Assembly: GCA_003956705.1 (NCBI GenBank)
Contig: QZCP01000645.1
Location: 62,001 to 126,000, forward strand
Source: Brevipalpus yothersi
Lineage: Eukaryota; Arthropoda; Arachnida; Trombidiformes; Tenuipalpidae
Direction: 5' to 3'
DNA: 64,000 nt
Part shown: positions 1 through 13,488 of the stretch, in pieces
Position numbering within the stretch: position 1 is the first letter of the stretch
How the letters are laid out: every line of letters begins with the position of its first letter
The notes under the pieces: generated by a model
Databases searched by the model: none
The model's input: the letters and a program-made list of their open reading frames with translations, nothing else
What the model was told of the DNA's origin: nothing
Translations under genes and position numbers: made by a program

Positions 1-166
1 GCTTGAGTCATGGGAAAAATTCCAGTCAAACTGGTCAAATCTAACGGGAATCGAGAATACTTGACTTACATTTTCTGGAAAAGCGAATTAATGCATCTAC
101 TCATGCCATACATCCCGGGAATCTTCTTGTGTATTCCTTCAGTTGAGAATATATATTTGTAAACAA

Positions 167-766
167 NNNNNNNNNNNNNNNNNNNNNNNNNNNNNNNNNN
201 NNNNNNNNNNNNNNNNNNNNNNNNNNNNNNNNNNNNNNNNNNNNNNNNNNNNNNNNNNNNNNNNNNNNNNNNNNNNNNNNNNNNNNNNNNNNNNNNNNNN
301 NNNNNNNNNNNNNNNNNNNNNNNNNNNNNNNNNNNNNNNNNNNNNNNNNNNNNNNNNNNNNNNNNNNNNNNNNNNNNNNNNNNNNNNNNNNNNNNNNNNN
401 NNNNNNNNNNNNNNNNNNNNNNNNNNNNNNNNNNNNNNNNNNNNNNNNNNNNNNNNNNNNNNNNNNNNNNNNNNNNNNNNNNNNNNNNNNNNNNNNNNNN
501 NNNNNNNNNNNNNNNNNNNNNNNNNNNNNNNNNNNNNNNNNNNNNNNNNNNNNNNNNNNNNNNNNNNNNNNNNNNNNNNNNNNNNNNNNNNNNNNNNNNN
601 NNNNNNNNNNNNNNNNNNNNNNNNNNNNNNNNNNNNNNNNNNNNNNNNNNNNNNNNNNNNNNNNNNNNNNNNNNNNNNNNNNNNNNNNNNNNNNNNNNNN
701 NNNNNNNNNNNNNNNNNNNNNNNNNNNNNNNNNNNNNNNNNNNNNNNNNNNNNNNNNNNNNNNNNN
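167..766. other. assembly gap (600 N)
   Basis: An uninterrupted run of exactly 600 N. The round size suggests a scaffolding placeholder, so the true distance may differ. The bases on either side (1-166 and from 767) show no gene I can support. Confidence 0.99.
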
Positions 767-2599
767 GAATACAGTTGACCAAAGTTGATGTGTTTGTGTA
801 AAGGAAAGAAAGAGATTCTCCTTGAGGGAAAAAAGGAAAGTGGAAATAGTGGCAATATTGCTGTTCTTGACGGATTGTCTTCCAAAGATTCTCGTGTATA
901 AAGTATTTTATAGATATATTCCGCAATAGATAGTCTCAATGGTACCGATAGAGTGGTGATTATCAACCGCAGAGAGTATGTTAGAAGAGTGGAGAGAGTA
1001 TCATGGTGAGTGGTAAAAGTCCGAGGAAAAAAAGTGCCCTGAGTGACCTGTGAAAGGAAATACAAGAGAGAAAGAGAGAAGAGAAAAAAATTCCCAAAAG
1101 ATTCAGTATTGTGACCAATGATTGCATGATCGATGATACTAGACCATCATTTACAATTCCCTTGTTTCAGGTCTCTTACTTTGCCATACCTCTAGCTCTC
1201 TGTATATATACCAATGTGTGTGACCAATGGTCAAAGTTATACATTTCTCAACCCTGCTGACCGATACATTGACTGCAATGGTTGACTTAACGATTTGTGC
1301 CCTTTTTTTCCTTCTATCTTCCTCTTATTCCTCCTCCTTCTCCTCGTGGCTGTTATTTTTGATGATCGATGGATGTTGGGGAGCAAAAAAACGTGAATCA
1401 ATTATTGAGAACAGAAATTTTTTTCTTCTCTTCATCTACAATACATATATCTTGGGCAAATAAAGTACAAGAACAAACATATATAAAAAGTTCTTTCATG
1501 AGGAATATGTCATGATGAAAGAATTTCAACAGTTTCATCATCGCCATCTACTGCTCAGATAGTTCCATGAAGCTTTTTTGTATATGATGCAATCCGAAGG
1601 ATATATTGCTGAAAGAGGATTTGAAGATTTCAAGAAAGATTTGAGAAAACACTAAACACCGATAAACACTTCAGTAGTGTTCCTTGCATGATACAACCTA
1701 ATGCTTCTTGGAATTATGAAACTTTTCACCTAATTGAAACATATTGCACGATTTTCAAAACTAGATCTATTTCTAGGAATATTTTTGATCAATCCTTCTT
1801 GACACCCTTCGATTTTCGAACTTCAAACGATCCCCTAAGCTTTCTAATGTGTCTTCACGAGCTAGGATGATCCATCATACTTTATGAGAAACTCTGATTC
1901 ATTAAAGTGGGCTCGGAAAAGTTTTGAGCATTCTAATGTACAGTGAATAATGTATAGTGAATAACTGTTACTTTAAGCAAATTCAGTAACTCTTACAACT
2001 TTGTTGATGGGGATTCTGGCTACTGGATTCACAATTTTTTGATCTGTTGGCACTTCAGTTTGCTCACTGTCTTCAAAACTTTTTGTATCCCTAATGAAGC
2101 TATGCAACCCAAACTTTTTTCCGAGGTTGCATTGAAAATTCCCAATTGAAACTGGAAATTCTCTAGCATCGGTATGCTTTGGATAGATTTTACCTTTTCA
2201 TGGTTCACTTTCTCTTTTGACCTCTTGAAACTTGGAGATAAGTTCATTCATCAGATGATGGAAGTACTTTTCTGATTAAATTGACCCAATCAATTTCAAT
2301 AGATATAAAATTTGAGAATCATACATTATAAATATAAATGATCTCTCTCTCTCTCTTTCTTTCCCACTTGATCCCTGGTGTGAACTTTATCGAGTGCATC
2401 TTCGACAACTTTATTGAGAAATATTATTCTTTATACCAGAGCATTCAGCATTCGATCGGTGATAATGTTGAGTCTACAGTTTTTCAAAATCTACTGGTGT
2501 GTAAGTTACTCTCAAGCTGAAGGAAGAATTTTCACTCTCTCCTCTAAGGGTAAGTTTTCCCTATTCCAAAGTAACTGTAGACATGGTGAAATACTTCTT

Positions 2600-2646
<47 letters not shown>

Positions 2647-2792
2647 ATCCAATATCAAATCGAATAGAAGAGCTTTACATGATAAACCATGAATGTCCAT
2701 GCAAGTATGATCATAGGAGAGGGATAAGGAAACAGACAGAATAAGGGTGATTTTGATAAGTATTGGCAAAAAGGAAAGAAAAAAAGAAAAAA

Positions 2793-2833
<41 letters not shown>

Positions 2834-4002
2834 AAACGAAATGTCAATTTGAAAAAATGTTTGCCACACCACTTTTTTTCTTCAGCATTTCGAAATACAC
2901 ACATAGAAATACACAAAATCCCCCATATAATGGGTATTAGATGAAAGGCGATCACTAAAAGCCAAGGGCTTTCAAAGTGATGTGATGTCCACTTCAATGA
3001 TGTATGTATGTGTGTGTCTATGTGGGTGCATGTCCACTATTGGAAATGAAAAAAAAGAAAGAGAGGATGAAGAGATGAAAAAAAGAGGATGAAGATGAGA
3101 AGAGAGAGGGAAAGTAAAAGCGTGTCAAGGGTTGGATAAGATCTCATCTTCTCACTTCCACTTCTCAGCCTGAGCTTTTGATATTTATATTTTGACTCTC
3201 ACTTTCATCTCTTACTATGGCCCAATTCTTTTTGGTCCATTGAGAAGGTTTTCCAGATGAATTTGAGAAGAAAATTTATCTTCGTCGAATTTCATCATGG
3301 AAAGAGATGAAGAAAACCTAATATTGGAAATTGAGCTTCCCAGTGTTAGCTTTTTCTTCAATTTTTCTTATCTCTCATATCTACAATTTTTTCGATCTCT
3401 CTCTCTATCTTTCATTATTACTCTTTTGCTTTGCTGAATCCTGAAAAATGGATCGAAAAATTATTACACCTCGAACGTACTGAGCAGGGCTGAATTCCAG
3501 TTCAATTTGTTGATTTTATAGAAAAAATTTATGATAATATTATTAGATCACCGATTTTCGAGAAATGAGATGTTTTTTCACTTCAAAATCCTGATTGAAC
3601 AAGAGAAATTCATTTCTGATTTTTCTGTAACCATAAGATCAGATGATTGTGCAAAAATTTTCACAAAAGCTGGTCTCAGGATCCTTGGAGGAGATGGATG
3701 TCAGAGTTGACCAAAAAATTATGTATTCCATCTTGATGAACCGATTTCTGAGAAACTTGATATAAAACGAGTATCATATGCAGTTCAAGAAATATCGAAT
3801 TTCGCATACTATTATACCAAAAATGCCACGCATTACCCTAAATTACTCTGATTACCTGAATATTTGAAGAAACGAATTAACTGAGAGTCAATCGAGAGAT
3901 TTTTCGACAATATTTTACTTTGATCATTTACATCAGGAATCCGCTTAAAGGCCTCGGAATCAGTATCTCAACAAAAGTCACAGTATTACTGATTCAGAGA
4001 CT
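767..4002. other. intergenic stretch with microsatellites, no supported gene
   Basis: No convincing coding exon was found on either strand. The stretch holds purine-rich DNA around 1060-1090, a (CT)n array near 2343-2361, a (CT)n array at about 2603-2647 and a (GA)n array at about 2797-2832. Several open frames cross these arrays but encode only Ser-Leu or Arg-Glu repeats. From about 3990 it becomes the 5' region of the secreted-protein gene. Confidence 0.6.
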
Positions 4003-4610
4003 ATGTCTAAAATTATCATTCTGAGTATTGTCTGCCTATTCTTATCAAATTTTGCAACAACCTTCAGTTCTGAGGATGAAATTGAAATTATGAGCACTCG
4101 TGTCTGTACCCATCTCAAGCTTGTTGCAATGAAAGCCAATCATGAGCTATTCAGAAAAGCCGGCAAAGAATGTGCGGTATGAAATTCTGGATCAGACTAC
4201 ATTATATTATATTATATTATATTATTCGTGATTAAATGCGCACTTGAGAATTAACATTTTGTTGATACTTGTTGCTTTCAACTCCATAGGAAGAGGAACT
4301 TTCTCGAGATCAGAGAGATGCTGTTATGAAATGTCCTCCAATTGTTCATTTATTTTCATTGAACAAAACTTCAGAAGTGGACGAATTCTGTGCGAAAAAT
4401 GAGAACAAAAAACTTGTAAGTAATGATAAAATCTTTTGATAGGCAGTATTAGTAAAATTTGATCTTTCTATCGATAGGTTAACGATTGTCTAATCAAAAA
4501 TGGAATAAAACTAAAAGGTCTTATCGCAACTCAAGTGAGAATTTTTTTGAATGTTTCACTTTTTTTAAATTGAATTTGATCAAATCCAACGAATTTAATA
4601 ATCTAATTTC

Positions 4611-4686
<76 letters not shown>

Positions 4687-4726
4687 TCAGAAATGTATGC
4701 TGGAAAAAGCTCTAAAAATGGGATGA
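4003..4726 (+). CDS. small secreted six-cysteine protein (130 aa, four exons)
   Basis: Exons read at 4003-4176, 4290-4415, 4478-4534 and 4691-4726, each intron bounded by GT and AG. The lengths (174+126+57+36) give 130 codons plus TGA. Residues 1-23 (MSKIIILSIVCLFLSNFATT followed by FSS) form a typical signal peptide, so the product is probably secreted. The mature part has six cysteines with spacings of 21, 15, 18, 11 and 16 residues, which suggests up to three disulfides in a small, probably helical fold. It is charged, and one NKT site could be N-glycosylated. The spacing does not match the classical insect odorant-binding pattern, and I do not recognise the family. Intron 1 contains a short TATTA tandem repeat; intron 3 is mostly a (CT)n microsatellite ending just before the acceptor. 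A polyadenylation signal AATAAA lies at 4820-4825. The exon model is read by eye; function is unknown. Confidence 0.72.
4614..4680 (+). repeat. (CT)n microsatellite forming the 3' end of an intron
   Basis: About 60 bases of nearly perfect CT dinucleotides. They run into the pyrimidine stretch that ends in the TTTTCAG acceptor at 4690, so the array is the polypyrimidine tract of the last intron of the secreted-protein gene. Confidence 0.9.
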
Positions 4727-4819
4727 ACTTCATTCTAGAGCAATCGTTGAAGGTCGCTCTTAAATCAAAGTTTGATGTAATCAGAATTTCTTGACGATTT
4801 TTGAAAAATCATTACTTCA

Positions 4820-4825
4820 AATAAA
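4820..4825 (+). terminator. polyadenylation signal AATAAA for the secreted-protein gene
   Basis: AATAAA lies 94 bases past the TGA of the six-cysteine secreted protein, a normal 3' UTR distance. It is the only canonical signal seen soon after that stop. Confidence 0.55.
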
Positions 4826-4826
4826 A

Positions 4827-5577
4827 TGCAATAATACATGTACTAATATCTTACAAATGTTGTCGCCCCATTGAAAGTGAGAAAGTGATTGATAAACTTA
4901 TCGGGATCACCGAATCGTTTTATCTACTAAACCTGAAGATTAAACTATTTGTTCTATTCTCATCTACCACAGTCTGCTGATAACATACCCTATGAAGCTC
5001 TTACGCAACGTGAAGGTGGCCTAAAATCATTGATTTAGGAAAAATCTGATTAGATCAGTTGGAATAGGAGAAATTGGAAGAAAGATTACAATTTTGAAGA
5101 GAAATCAAGGTCGATGAAGTACACTCGTGTACTTCAGAATGAGAGCATAAATAAAATTACCAATTACTGAAGAACTTCATTCCAATCAGAAAATGACCCA
5201 CTAGTAGAGTGTTTCCTTGACTGTAAAATTCAAGGAGCGAATATAATAGTAGTGAGAACGATAGTGAACATGCTCGTTTACCCACAATGGATCGAGATAA
5301 CAGTCACCGAAATTTTTTTTTCTTTCAAGATACTTTTTCTCCTCTTGATTTCATCACTTCTTTTAAAAACTATGAAACCTCACATCTAGCTGACTGTCAG
5401 CAAAAAAAACTCATCTAAGAATATATTTAAATGAGAGAAGGGGTGCTAAAACATTAACCACCCGGTCTCATCTCTTCCTACGAACAATAATTTATTCGAG
5501 ACAAAAACACTTAATTGCCTTGTACTAACAATGCTGAGTCGATTTAATTTTTTTGAATAAAAAATTGAATATTGCAA
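4827..5577. other. convergent intergenic spacer
   Basis: The region between the 3' ends of the secreted-protein gene (+) and TMEM94 (-). I saw no coding exon, RNA gene or repeat of note. It must contain the TMEM94 3' UTR. Confidence 0.5.
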
Positions 5578-8500
5578 CTAAAAAGGTGAATTCATTCCCA
5601 GCTTGGTACCAAATTCCAATCGGGCTCGTCTTTGTTGCCTTTCGGATACTCTACAAAGAGAAAGATGGAAAAATCAACAATATAGATGGATAAAGTCTAG
5701 CGATGAATCTCATTCTTACTTTATCTCATGGCGCTTTATCAGACTGTTCACTGAGATCAGAAGGAGAGGCCAGCAAAGGGCAATTCCGATTACATAATTT
5801 GGAACAATCAGAAGTAGCTGTTGCATGGAGAATGCATCAATGTGAAAAAATAAAATTTGGAGGGCACAATAGATGGTATGAAAGACAAGGAGAACAAAAA
5901 TGGTGATTCCCCAGCAACGATTCTGGAAAGGACTTCTTTGCCAAAGAATGTGAGATCGATGGACGAACCCAATTGAGATTATCACTGAAACAAGCGAAAG
6001 TTCAAAATTAAATAAAATAGAGTTCATAAACATTTCTTCCGTTAGCTTGTGACTACTTACTGATATAAATAACCAGGAAAAAAGCTGAGAAAGTTTGAGC
6101 AATCAAGAGATGATCCATCCAAACCTCATTATCGAGAATAGTTGCACTGTGGAAGAAGATTCATTATTTCCTTCCGCAAAGAATTTCACATTGCTGATTA
6201 CTCACTTGGCATTGAGAAAAATCCAACAAGATTGACTCAAAGTGTCATCAGAAATGATGCTACAGGAATTATTGATTATGAGTGCAAAACAAGCAGTTAC
6301 GATCATCATGGATGGACTGAACTTGATGAGGTAGCAGAACAGGAAATAGATGATGCTCTATGTATTAGGATGAGAGAAAATTTAATTTAATTTACATCAT
6401 TGTTAAAGTTTCAGTCTCAATGCTGACCTCTCGGCTGAGATTGAGATTTTTTCCAGTTGCCAGATTCATTACTTGAACATCCAACGGAGTTCCCATCAAT
6501 GATAAACTTAATAGCGGGAAAACGACAGTGACTAGCCATAAAACAGAGCCTGACGATAAAAGGGGTGGTAAAAAAATGAGGGAAGCAAATAATTGACCCA
6601 AAGTAAGCCCTAATGAGCAACTGAAGAAAAACTGTAGACAATTGCGTGCGTTCATCATGAAATGACGAGCTTCCATAATGATCCTTATCAGACTGATTGA
6701 GTCTTCCCGATGGAAAGCCAAACAACACGGTAGGGCATTGAGTTGATTGCTTATGTCTGTGGGAGATAAAAAACCCTTGAATGGTTTCCCCTTAGCTTTG
6801 ATCACTGGCTCACGAACACAGACTTGAGGATATAAGGGCTCAATGCCGATACTGAAAAAAAGATTTGAAAATTAGTTGAAAATTAAGTACATTCTAGTGA
6901 GATTTCTTAATACTAAAGCGAGGCATACCTGGCATCAGCTTGCAAAAAAATTGGCATATTGCTGATGTTAGCTGCACTACCAATAGCACAAACAACTTCA
7001 CCATTCTCTTGCATAATTTTTATCATTTCACGGGTAGTTTCGGGAGTACAATCGGTAAAAAGAGAGACTAAAAGAGGAACATTGTCCACTTCTTCCAAGT
7101 GAGGTCGAATATTTTCAATTCCTTTTGGCAATTTAGCTCTGTTTGTCATATCAAAAGCAATAGGTGCACTCTGGTCAGTATTCGTTGTCTCGGTGGCATG
7201 ACTAGGACTAGTTGATGCATTTGACCAGCTTTTACTACCTCCTCCTTCACCAGGCACTTCTTCTATGAGATTTATGTTTTCCTTAGCTAGATGGCTTGAT
7301 AGACTACTTGTTTCACTTTCTTTATCGACATCTCTGATGCCTTGATCAACGCTCATTGAATCAGGATTATCTTCATTGTTCTTATCCATTTTTGAATTTG
7401 GAAGACATCTGAAATGAGCAAAATTTTTGTGATCAAATGACATACATGTATCACAACCTTGCAATTTGAATTATATCAAAGAGCTGCAGAAGATGATACT
7501 CACGTTGAATGAGAATTAGCAGCATTCGGATCGGCATTGATATAACTGGGAGCACTTTGAGTACGCACCAGGCATGATGCAGAGGGCTCAGATTGTTGAG
7601 TTACCGAGATTTTTGACCCTTTTATGGCGTTGATTTGCTGCTGCGATTGATTTTTTGCCACCGCAGCAGCATCACTCAAAAGTGAGATATGGCAATTCCA
7701 ACCAGACTCTAGACCCATCTTCTCAGAAAACACTCTACTTCTCAATTCATTCTCTTTCGAAAAATGTACAAAACGGACACATGCTTTTTCTAGCTGCTCA
7801 ACTAGGGCCACAAAGTCAGGACATGCCTGATATTGCATTGTAACCATTCCAATGAAAACTTGATTCGTAAGTTGTCTGAGCAAAGTTTCGAAAGTATACC
7901 CGTCAATTGATGCAGTAGAAGATGTAGACTTTGATCGAGTAGAGGAAGAATGTGAGTCTTCCTCATGTTCATTTTTTAAAGTGAGTGAATCAGTGCTCAA
8001 GTGATGACTAAGTAGAGGCCTGGAGTGACCATCTTTCGGATCAATACTCGAATTGAGACTCTTGAGGGATCGGAAAAGATGCCAACAGTCCGGCGGAAGT
8101 TCAATATAATAATCATTGACTAGACGGCGATCAGGACAAGTGTCAAGAGGAACATAGGAAAAGGCCATACAGTATGCAGCTAGACTTGAACGATGATAAA
8201 AATCCATAATTCGTTTTCGATCTTGGTCCGAAAGAGTGCATAGATCGTGTCCATCCCAGAATTCGGTGCAAGCATCAAGTATGAGATCACCAGTACCCTG
8301 AGAGAACAATTGATGTGAACCAGTGCATACATCTCGTATCACAGCAGAGGTTGTATGAGGAAATGGCATTTTAAGACGATGAATATTGAGTGATCGAGCT
8401 AGTTTATGTTGCTGGATGACTTCCGGTTTTACATGGCGAAAGGAAGAAATTTGAAAAAGGTAACGATAATCGGTTATGGCTTTCTCTGTGAAATTCATCA

Positions 8501-10034
8501 AACGAGAGAGTTCACACAAACATCGTTTGTTCACCACAGGTACGGAAGCCTGATTTCGCAACGATTCACAAGTTATATGATCACAAAAAGAGGTGTACTC
8601 TTCTTCAGCCTCCAAATTACATGTGTTCAAGAGAATACTCAGTCCCAATGGCTTCAAATTAGGTAGAAATCTTCTCCATCCAGGATCATCGAATTGTAGA
8701 CCAAAACTACTGTGGATATCATGAGTAATATCTAGAACCTCTGGTTTGCTACCTGAAATAATGGAAAGATGTAAGAGATAGTTATCCAGTTTTCACAAAA
8801 TGTCATCAAAATTTTGATGCTCACAGTATTTCTCTTTCTTGATTTTCACCGCTTCTTTGGTCAATTCAGCATTTTTGACATTCTGGTAATTCACTTTATC
8901 AACAGACATTTCATCTTCATCATTTTCCAAAAACGCTTGATTTGGTTCAATTGAGGCGTTTTCCTTGTTCGTATTTGGAGTCAGGAAAAAGATTTTATCG
9001 GCAGTTGGGTTGGGCCATGAAAGGATACCCTTTTTATCAACACAACACAAGGCAGTGATACTCCCGAGAACTTGTAGAAGATTGGAGGATCTCCACAAAC
9101 TTTCATCCCTCGAAAATAGGAGATTGAAGAAACCTTTCAACAACTCATGCCAAGTGACATCGACTGGTTCACCTACACCCATGGCTGATTCAGTTTCTAG
9201 ATCATCAAAGTATGAATTCGAAGGTGGACCTTTGAGTTTCATATTATCTCCTCCATGCTCCAGAAAACTGTCAGGACTCTCTCCGGCAGGATATTTGCTA
9301 TTCAAGCTTGTGAGCTTATTAGGACATGGTCGACGTTTGATTGAGCTCTGTAGATAAGTGACACCGCAAGTATTCACAATCAACCAGAGAGTTGATAGGG
9401 TGAGAGATATAAGTGGAACCAGACAATTAGCTGATCTCAGGAGAAGTAGAGAAATGGATCCTTTTGATAACCGGCCACTTGGTGAAACTGAGATGAGATA
9501 AGCATAATGTACACCACTGACTATCATGACTATAAAAATTACTAGTGGCACAATTATGCGTTCTATGTATTTGGCCAAAATTATGTGACGCTCTTTTTCG
9601 TAGAGAGTGGCAGGACGTTTCCAGGATCGTTCTACAGCTAAACGAAGCCTTGATATGTAAGGAGTTTCTAACATAACAAATTTGGTTGGTTTGGCAGCTT
9701 TTCGAAGACGTGCTCCGATAAATGAGATCGGATCATGTTCAGGCACAGCTGAAAAGAATTCACCAGGTTTGAGCTCTAAATTTTTCTGCTCACCACTTTT
9801 TGTGGTACACAATGGCTCCAAACTTCGACACAAGCCGGGTGCCGCACGATCTGGACATAGTAAGATTACATCACCTTTGACCAGAAGACTGGTGGGCAAA
9901 TTGATACGGTGATTATCACGATATGCCCATTGTAGTGTTATGCAAGGTGACTCGGGTAGATAGAGATTCGGATAATAGTTACCAGTCTTCCATTCATTTA
10001 CCAATTGAGATCGCTCTGGAAAAATATCAATTCG

Positions 10035-10101
<67 letters not shown>

Positions 10102-11108
10102 GAGAATCAGTAAAACTCATAAAATACAATTTAGCATTCTCATTAAGCTGGCGAGAGAGTTGATGACAAGAATTCTTTGTCATGTGTATGTTGATTTTGG
10201 GGATCAGTAATTGACTCTGTCCCCATCTTCATTCTTCCTTATACTGTCAACACTGTCATTACATTGTAGTAGGAGAAAAGATACTTGATGATTCTCTGAT
10301 AATATGATATGTCTCCTCTCATAGTCTTTTCACGCATAATCGCATGCTATGAGAGTCATAAAAGAATAGAAATAATGAGCAAATGGATAAGAGTTTGAGA
10401 TCCCTTGTTTTTTTCATGAGAACATTAAATAGCTCCTAATGTATCACTCAACAGTGATATGATTGCAAACAGCAAGCGTGTATGGATAATTTTTCGATAC
10501 TCGAAATGAAATGAGAAGTAGATGCACGAAAAAACTGAACACATTCACGAACAATGTAGTAGCTTACCGGCACAAGTTTTAATTTTATCCGCTAAAAGTC
10601 GACATTTTCGATGTAGCTCTTGATGTCGTAATCTTGTGTCCCATAGATTGAGAGAGATGTTGAACACAAGAAATATTGTGAGAAGAACAGTTTGAAACAC
10701 TAAAATTGTATCAGCTGTAAACAAGCAGACCAATGTGAAGAGAGCGATTATGAAAGATGTTAGAACAATGCTTGGCCATCGGAAAGTAGATGAAACGCTG
10801 GAATGACTGAAACTTTCCCGAAGCCACAATAAGATCTCTCTTCCACTTTGAGATGATTTCTGTGAAATTGATTGGGAAAAAACGAGTAGAGAAGAATTTA
10901 TCATCAAAATTCATAATCAATCAGATCGGAGAGTTAATCGAGTGGCGACTCGAAAGATTGGTAAAAAATATTCACCCACAATATTATCACACCAAAAAGA
11001 GAAGATACTCACTTTACATGATTTCAATTCTTTATCCAATTCTTGATGAAGTATATTCAATGCATCTCCAGAACTGAGTCCAATGCCTTCATTCGAATAA
11101 TAGTTCAT
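5578..11108 (-). CDS. TMEM94: TMEM94, ER P-type-ATPase-like magnesium transporter (1445 aa, ten exons)
   Basis: Exons in transcript order: 11108-11013, 10859-10568, 10015-8825, 8752-7504, 7408-6929, 6851-6396, 6355-6206, 6146-6061, 5984-5720, 5650-5578. They sum to 4338 bases, 1445 codons plus TAG. TMEM94 (ERMA) is a multi-pass ER membrane protein related to P-type ATPases and linked to magnesium loading of the ER. Visible family signatures: paired TM helices encoded by exon 2; the actuator-like segment with GDVILL; CCVDKKGILSWPNP, at the place of the P-type DKTG motif; NRAKLPKGI and FTDCTPETTREMIKIMQENG in the hinge region; C-terminal TM helices; and a terminus FGTKLGMNSPF. The start at 11108 is chosen because GLSSGDALNILHQELDKEL aligns with the vertebrate N-terminus. 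It is slightly longer than vertebrate TMEM94 (about 1350 aa) because of low-complexity loops. The acceptor of exon 3 sits about 20 bases from a long (CT)n tract. A broken partial copy lies at 33.7-34.7 kb. Confidence 0.93.
10038..10099 (-). repeat. (GA)n/(CT)n microsatellite in TMEM94 intron 2
   Basis: About 60 bases of GA on the + strand, hence CT on the coding strand. It ends about 20 bases before the TTTTTCCAG acceptor of TMEM94 exon 3. It is also the left limit of the sequence shared with the inverted TMEM94 fragment at 33.7 kb. Confidence 0.9.
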
Positions 11109-13420
11109 CTCATTGCTGTGCTTGAATTGTCGAATTGTCGATAATAAGTAGGGATGAAAAAAAAGATCCACTCACACTTCACTTACACTGTCCACTTGAT
11201 TCACTTGTGTTTATGAGAGAAGAAAAAGAAGCCAAATAATGTCAAGAGTACAATATATATTGTAAGCATGAAGAGAGACATTTCTTATCATTCCCCCAAA
11301 AGACAGCCTGTTGTAATGAGCCCGGCACGAACTGGAGCAATCATTATAACCCAAAAGATAAGACACACATTACAAACACATACACATACTTGCATTCACT
11401 ACAGCCTCCAGAGAGACATTGCCTAGGACTTATATTCGAGCGAAGTGAAGCCTCTCACCGACAAAATATATATATTGGACTCTAGATTCTCAGTGTACAC
11501 ACATACACTTTCTCTCTCTTTCACTTTATCGGATCATGAGTACGAGTTCTAAAAGGTCCAGAATCCTCATTTCGAAAAGGAGTGGTACTGGTGAATATAC
11601 ATGTCGCTTACCTCTCGAAAAGTGCTCTGTGATCAAGTGTGATAAGTATTGCGCACAGTCGATTGTGTGTGGTCAATACTGCATGTCAGGAAGACTGATA
11701 CATATACTTTCGGCTGGTGTTCAATGGAAGCGATTGTGTATCGAGCTGGTGAAAAAAAACAGAGGTTGATCGCCTCTACATTATACCCCGTTAGCGGATG
11801 ATGATGTTGTGTATGGTAGTGTGTTGGAATGAACCATATTTTTCAGGTAATACACATCAAGTTCTGAATGGACGGAGAGGTTCTTATATTATGTGTACGA
11901 TTCGAGAGTGGATACACTTCCAAGGGAAACGGAAAAATGAAACATGCGAACTGAAACCAGGATAAAAATCAAAAATTTTTTCTACTTTTCCAATCTTTGT
12001 GCAACACACACACATACACACAAGATATTTTGACTAGTTGAATCACATCAATACCAACAACAGTAACAACAAACAAGTGAAAATCTATTTTGGTACTAGA
12101 TTCCTTGAGATGATGTGATGTAATCTGATGCTATCACGAGGTGTATTTACTGTAATATTAGTATACACGCTCGATTCGATATGAGAAAGAGAGAGAGGAA
12201 GAAAAGGGTTGAAAAGTTCACTTTTGTTTCTCACTTCGAGTGATGAACAGTTGTTGTTGATATTTTGTTCCCCTTTTCCAATTGAGATAGTAGGGAATAA
12301 AACATGATATTGATGATTTGTGAATGAAATGTGAGAGAAAGAGAAAGAGAGAGAGAGAGAGAGTAAAAAAGTGCTTACTTTTGAGTGTAGATCAGTTGTG
12401 AACACACACAACCAACAACCAACAAAATAAAATGGCGATGCCTTTAAGCCTGCGAGGGTGGATGAAGAAGAGTTCTATTCAATCCCTTTTAATGCTTATT
12501 ATTATTCTTCATCTTCTTTTTTTGCCACTTCCCCTTCGAGAGATCATATCATCATATCATCAAAATGAGGATGAACAATAGCGGTATTCAATCTCATTAC
12601 ATTATTTTATCATACCAAATAATCGGCGAGTACATATATATCTACCTCATCACATTCCACAGATAGGGTTATTGTCTTCGGTGTGTGATTAGGTGGTGTA
12701 ATTTACAACATTGTATTTGCACAATCATTTTTCGATTATTCTGGACACTTTTGGACACTTTCTTCAAATAAACATCGATTTTCTCTGATTATTACAATCT
12801 ATTGCAGTGAATTGAGGCGAGAATCAATCAAATCATCGTAATTCAAGAAAATTTTCTCAAATTGACAGAAAATAGATATTTTTGATTTTTTTCGATTTTT
12901 TGGAAACATTTTCGAAGAAAAAATTACATTTATCAATAAATTTCCCATGAAATAATGCGGAATCAATTAAAGCCTATGTCCAAAAGAATAAGGCGAAATG
13001 GTTCTCTAATTAGGCCTCGTCTTGCTTGGATAGCTTCTTGGGCAAAATTTGTGGATTTTTTGATTTTGTGAGACTTTTCCGCGACTAATCCGATTTTCTT
13101 GGGGCCGAAAACTTCCCCAAAATTGATACCGCCACGAAAATCAACATTCTGAATATTTCTTGGAAATTTCATTTAACCATAAAATACTTGAACAGACTGT
13201 GATTATGTAGAGCAATGTCAACTAGTTATTTCAATTTGATCTTTATCAAGTAGTTGGACATGTTTCTCAATAGTCGATTCCAGGCCATGATAGCCAACTG
13301 GGAGCCCAATGCGAATCTCTTTTGAAGATTTCGTGATATCATTGAAAAATTCTATCCTCAATCCCCTTGAAATTCTACAAACATATAATGATGATCAATA
13401 TTCGTACTTCGATTCGATTC

Positions 13421-13488
<68 letters not shown>

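Noticed and set aside
1227..1463. 78-codon + strand frame with hydrophobic Ser/Phe/Leu stretch
   Set aside because: The hydrophobicity comes from a pyrimidine-rich run. No conserved features or gene context.
2029..2247. 72-codon minus-strand frame upstream of the secreted gene
   Set aside because: Short, with no recognisable motif, signal peptide or convincing splice sites.
2512..2997. 161-codon minus-strand open frame
   Set aside because: Much of it is a translated (CT)n/(GA)n microsatellite giving Ser-Leu and Arg-Glu runs. No domain and no splice partners.
11536..11769. 77-codon cysteine-bearing frame divergent from TMEM94
   Set aside because: No signal peptide, no family match and no polyadenylation context. 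Likely chance in the promoter region.
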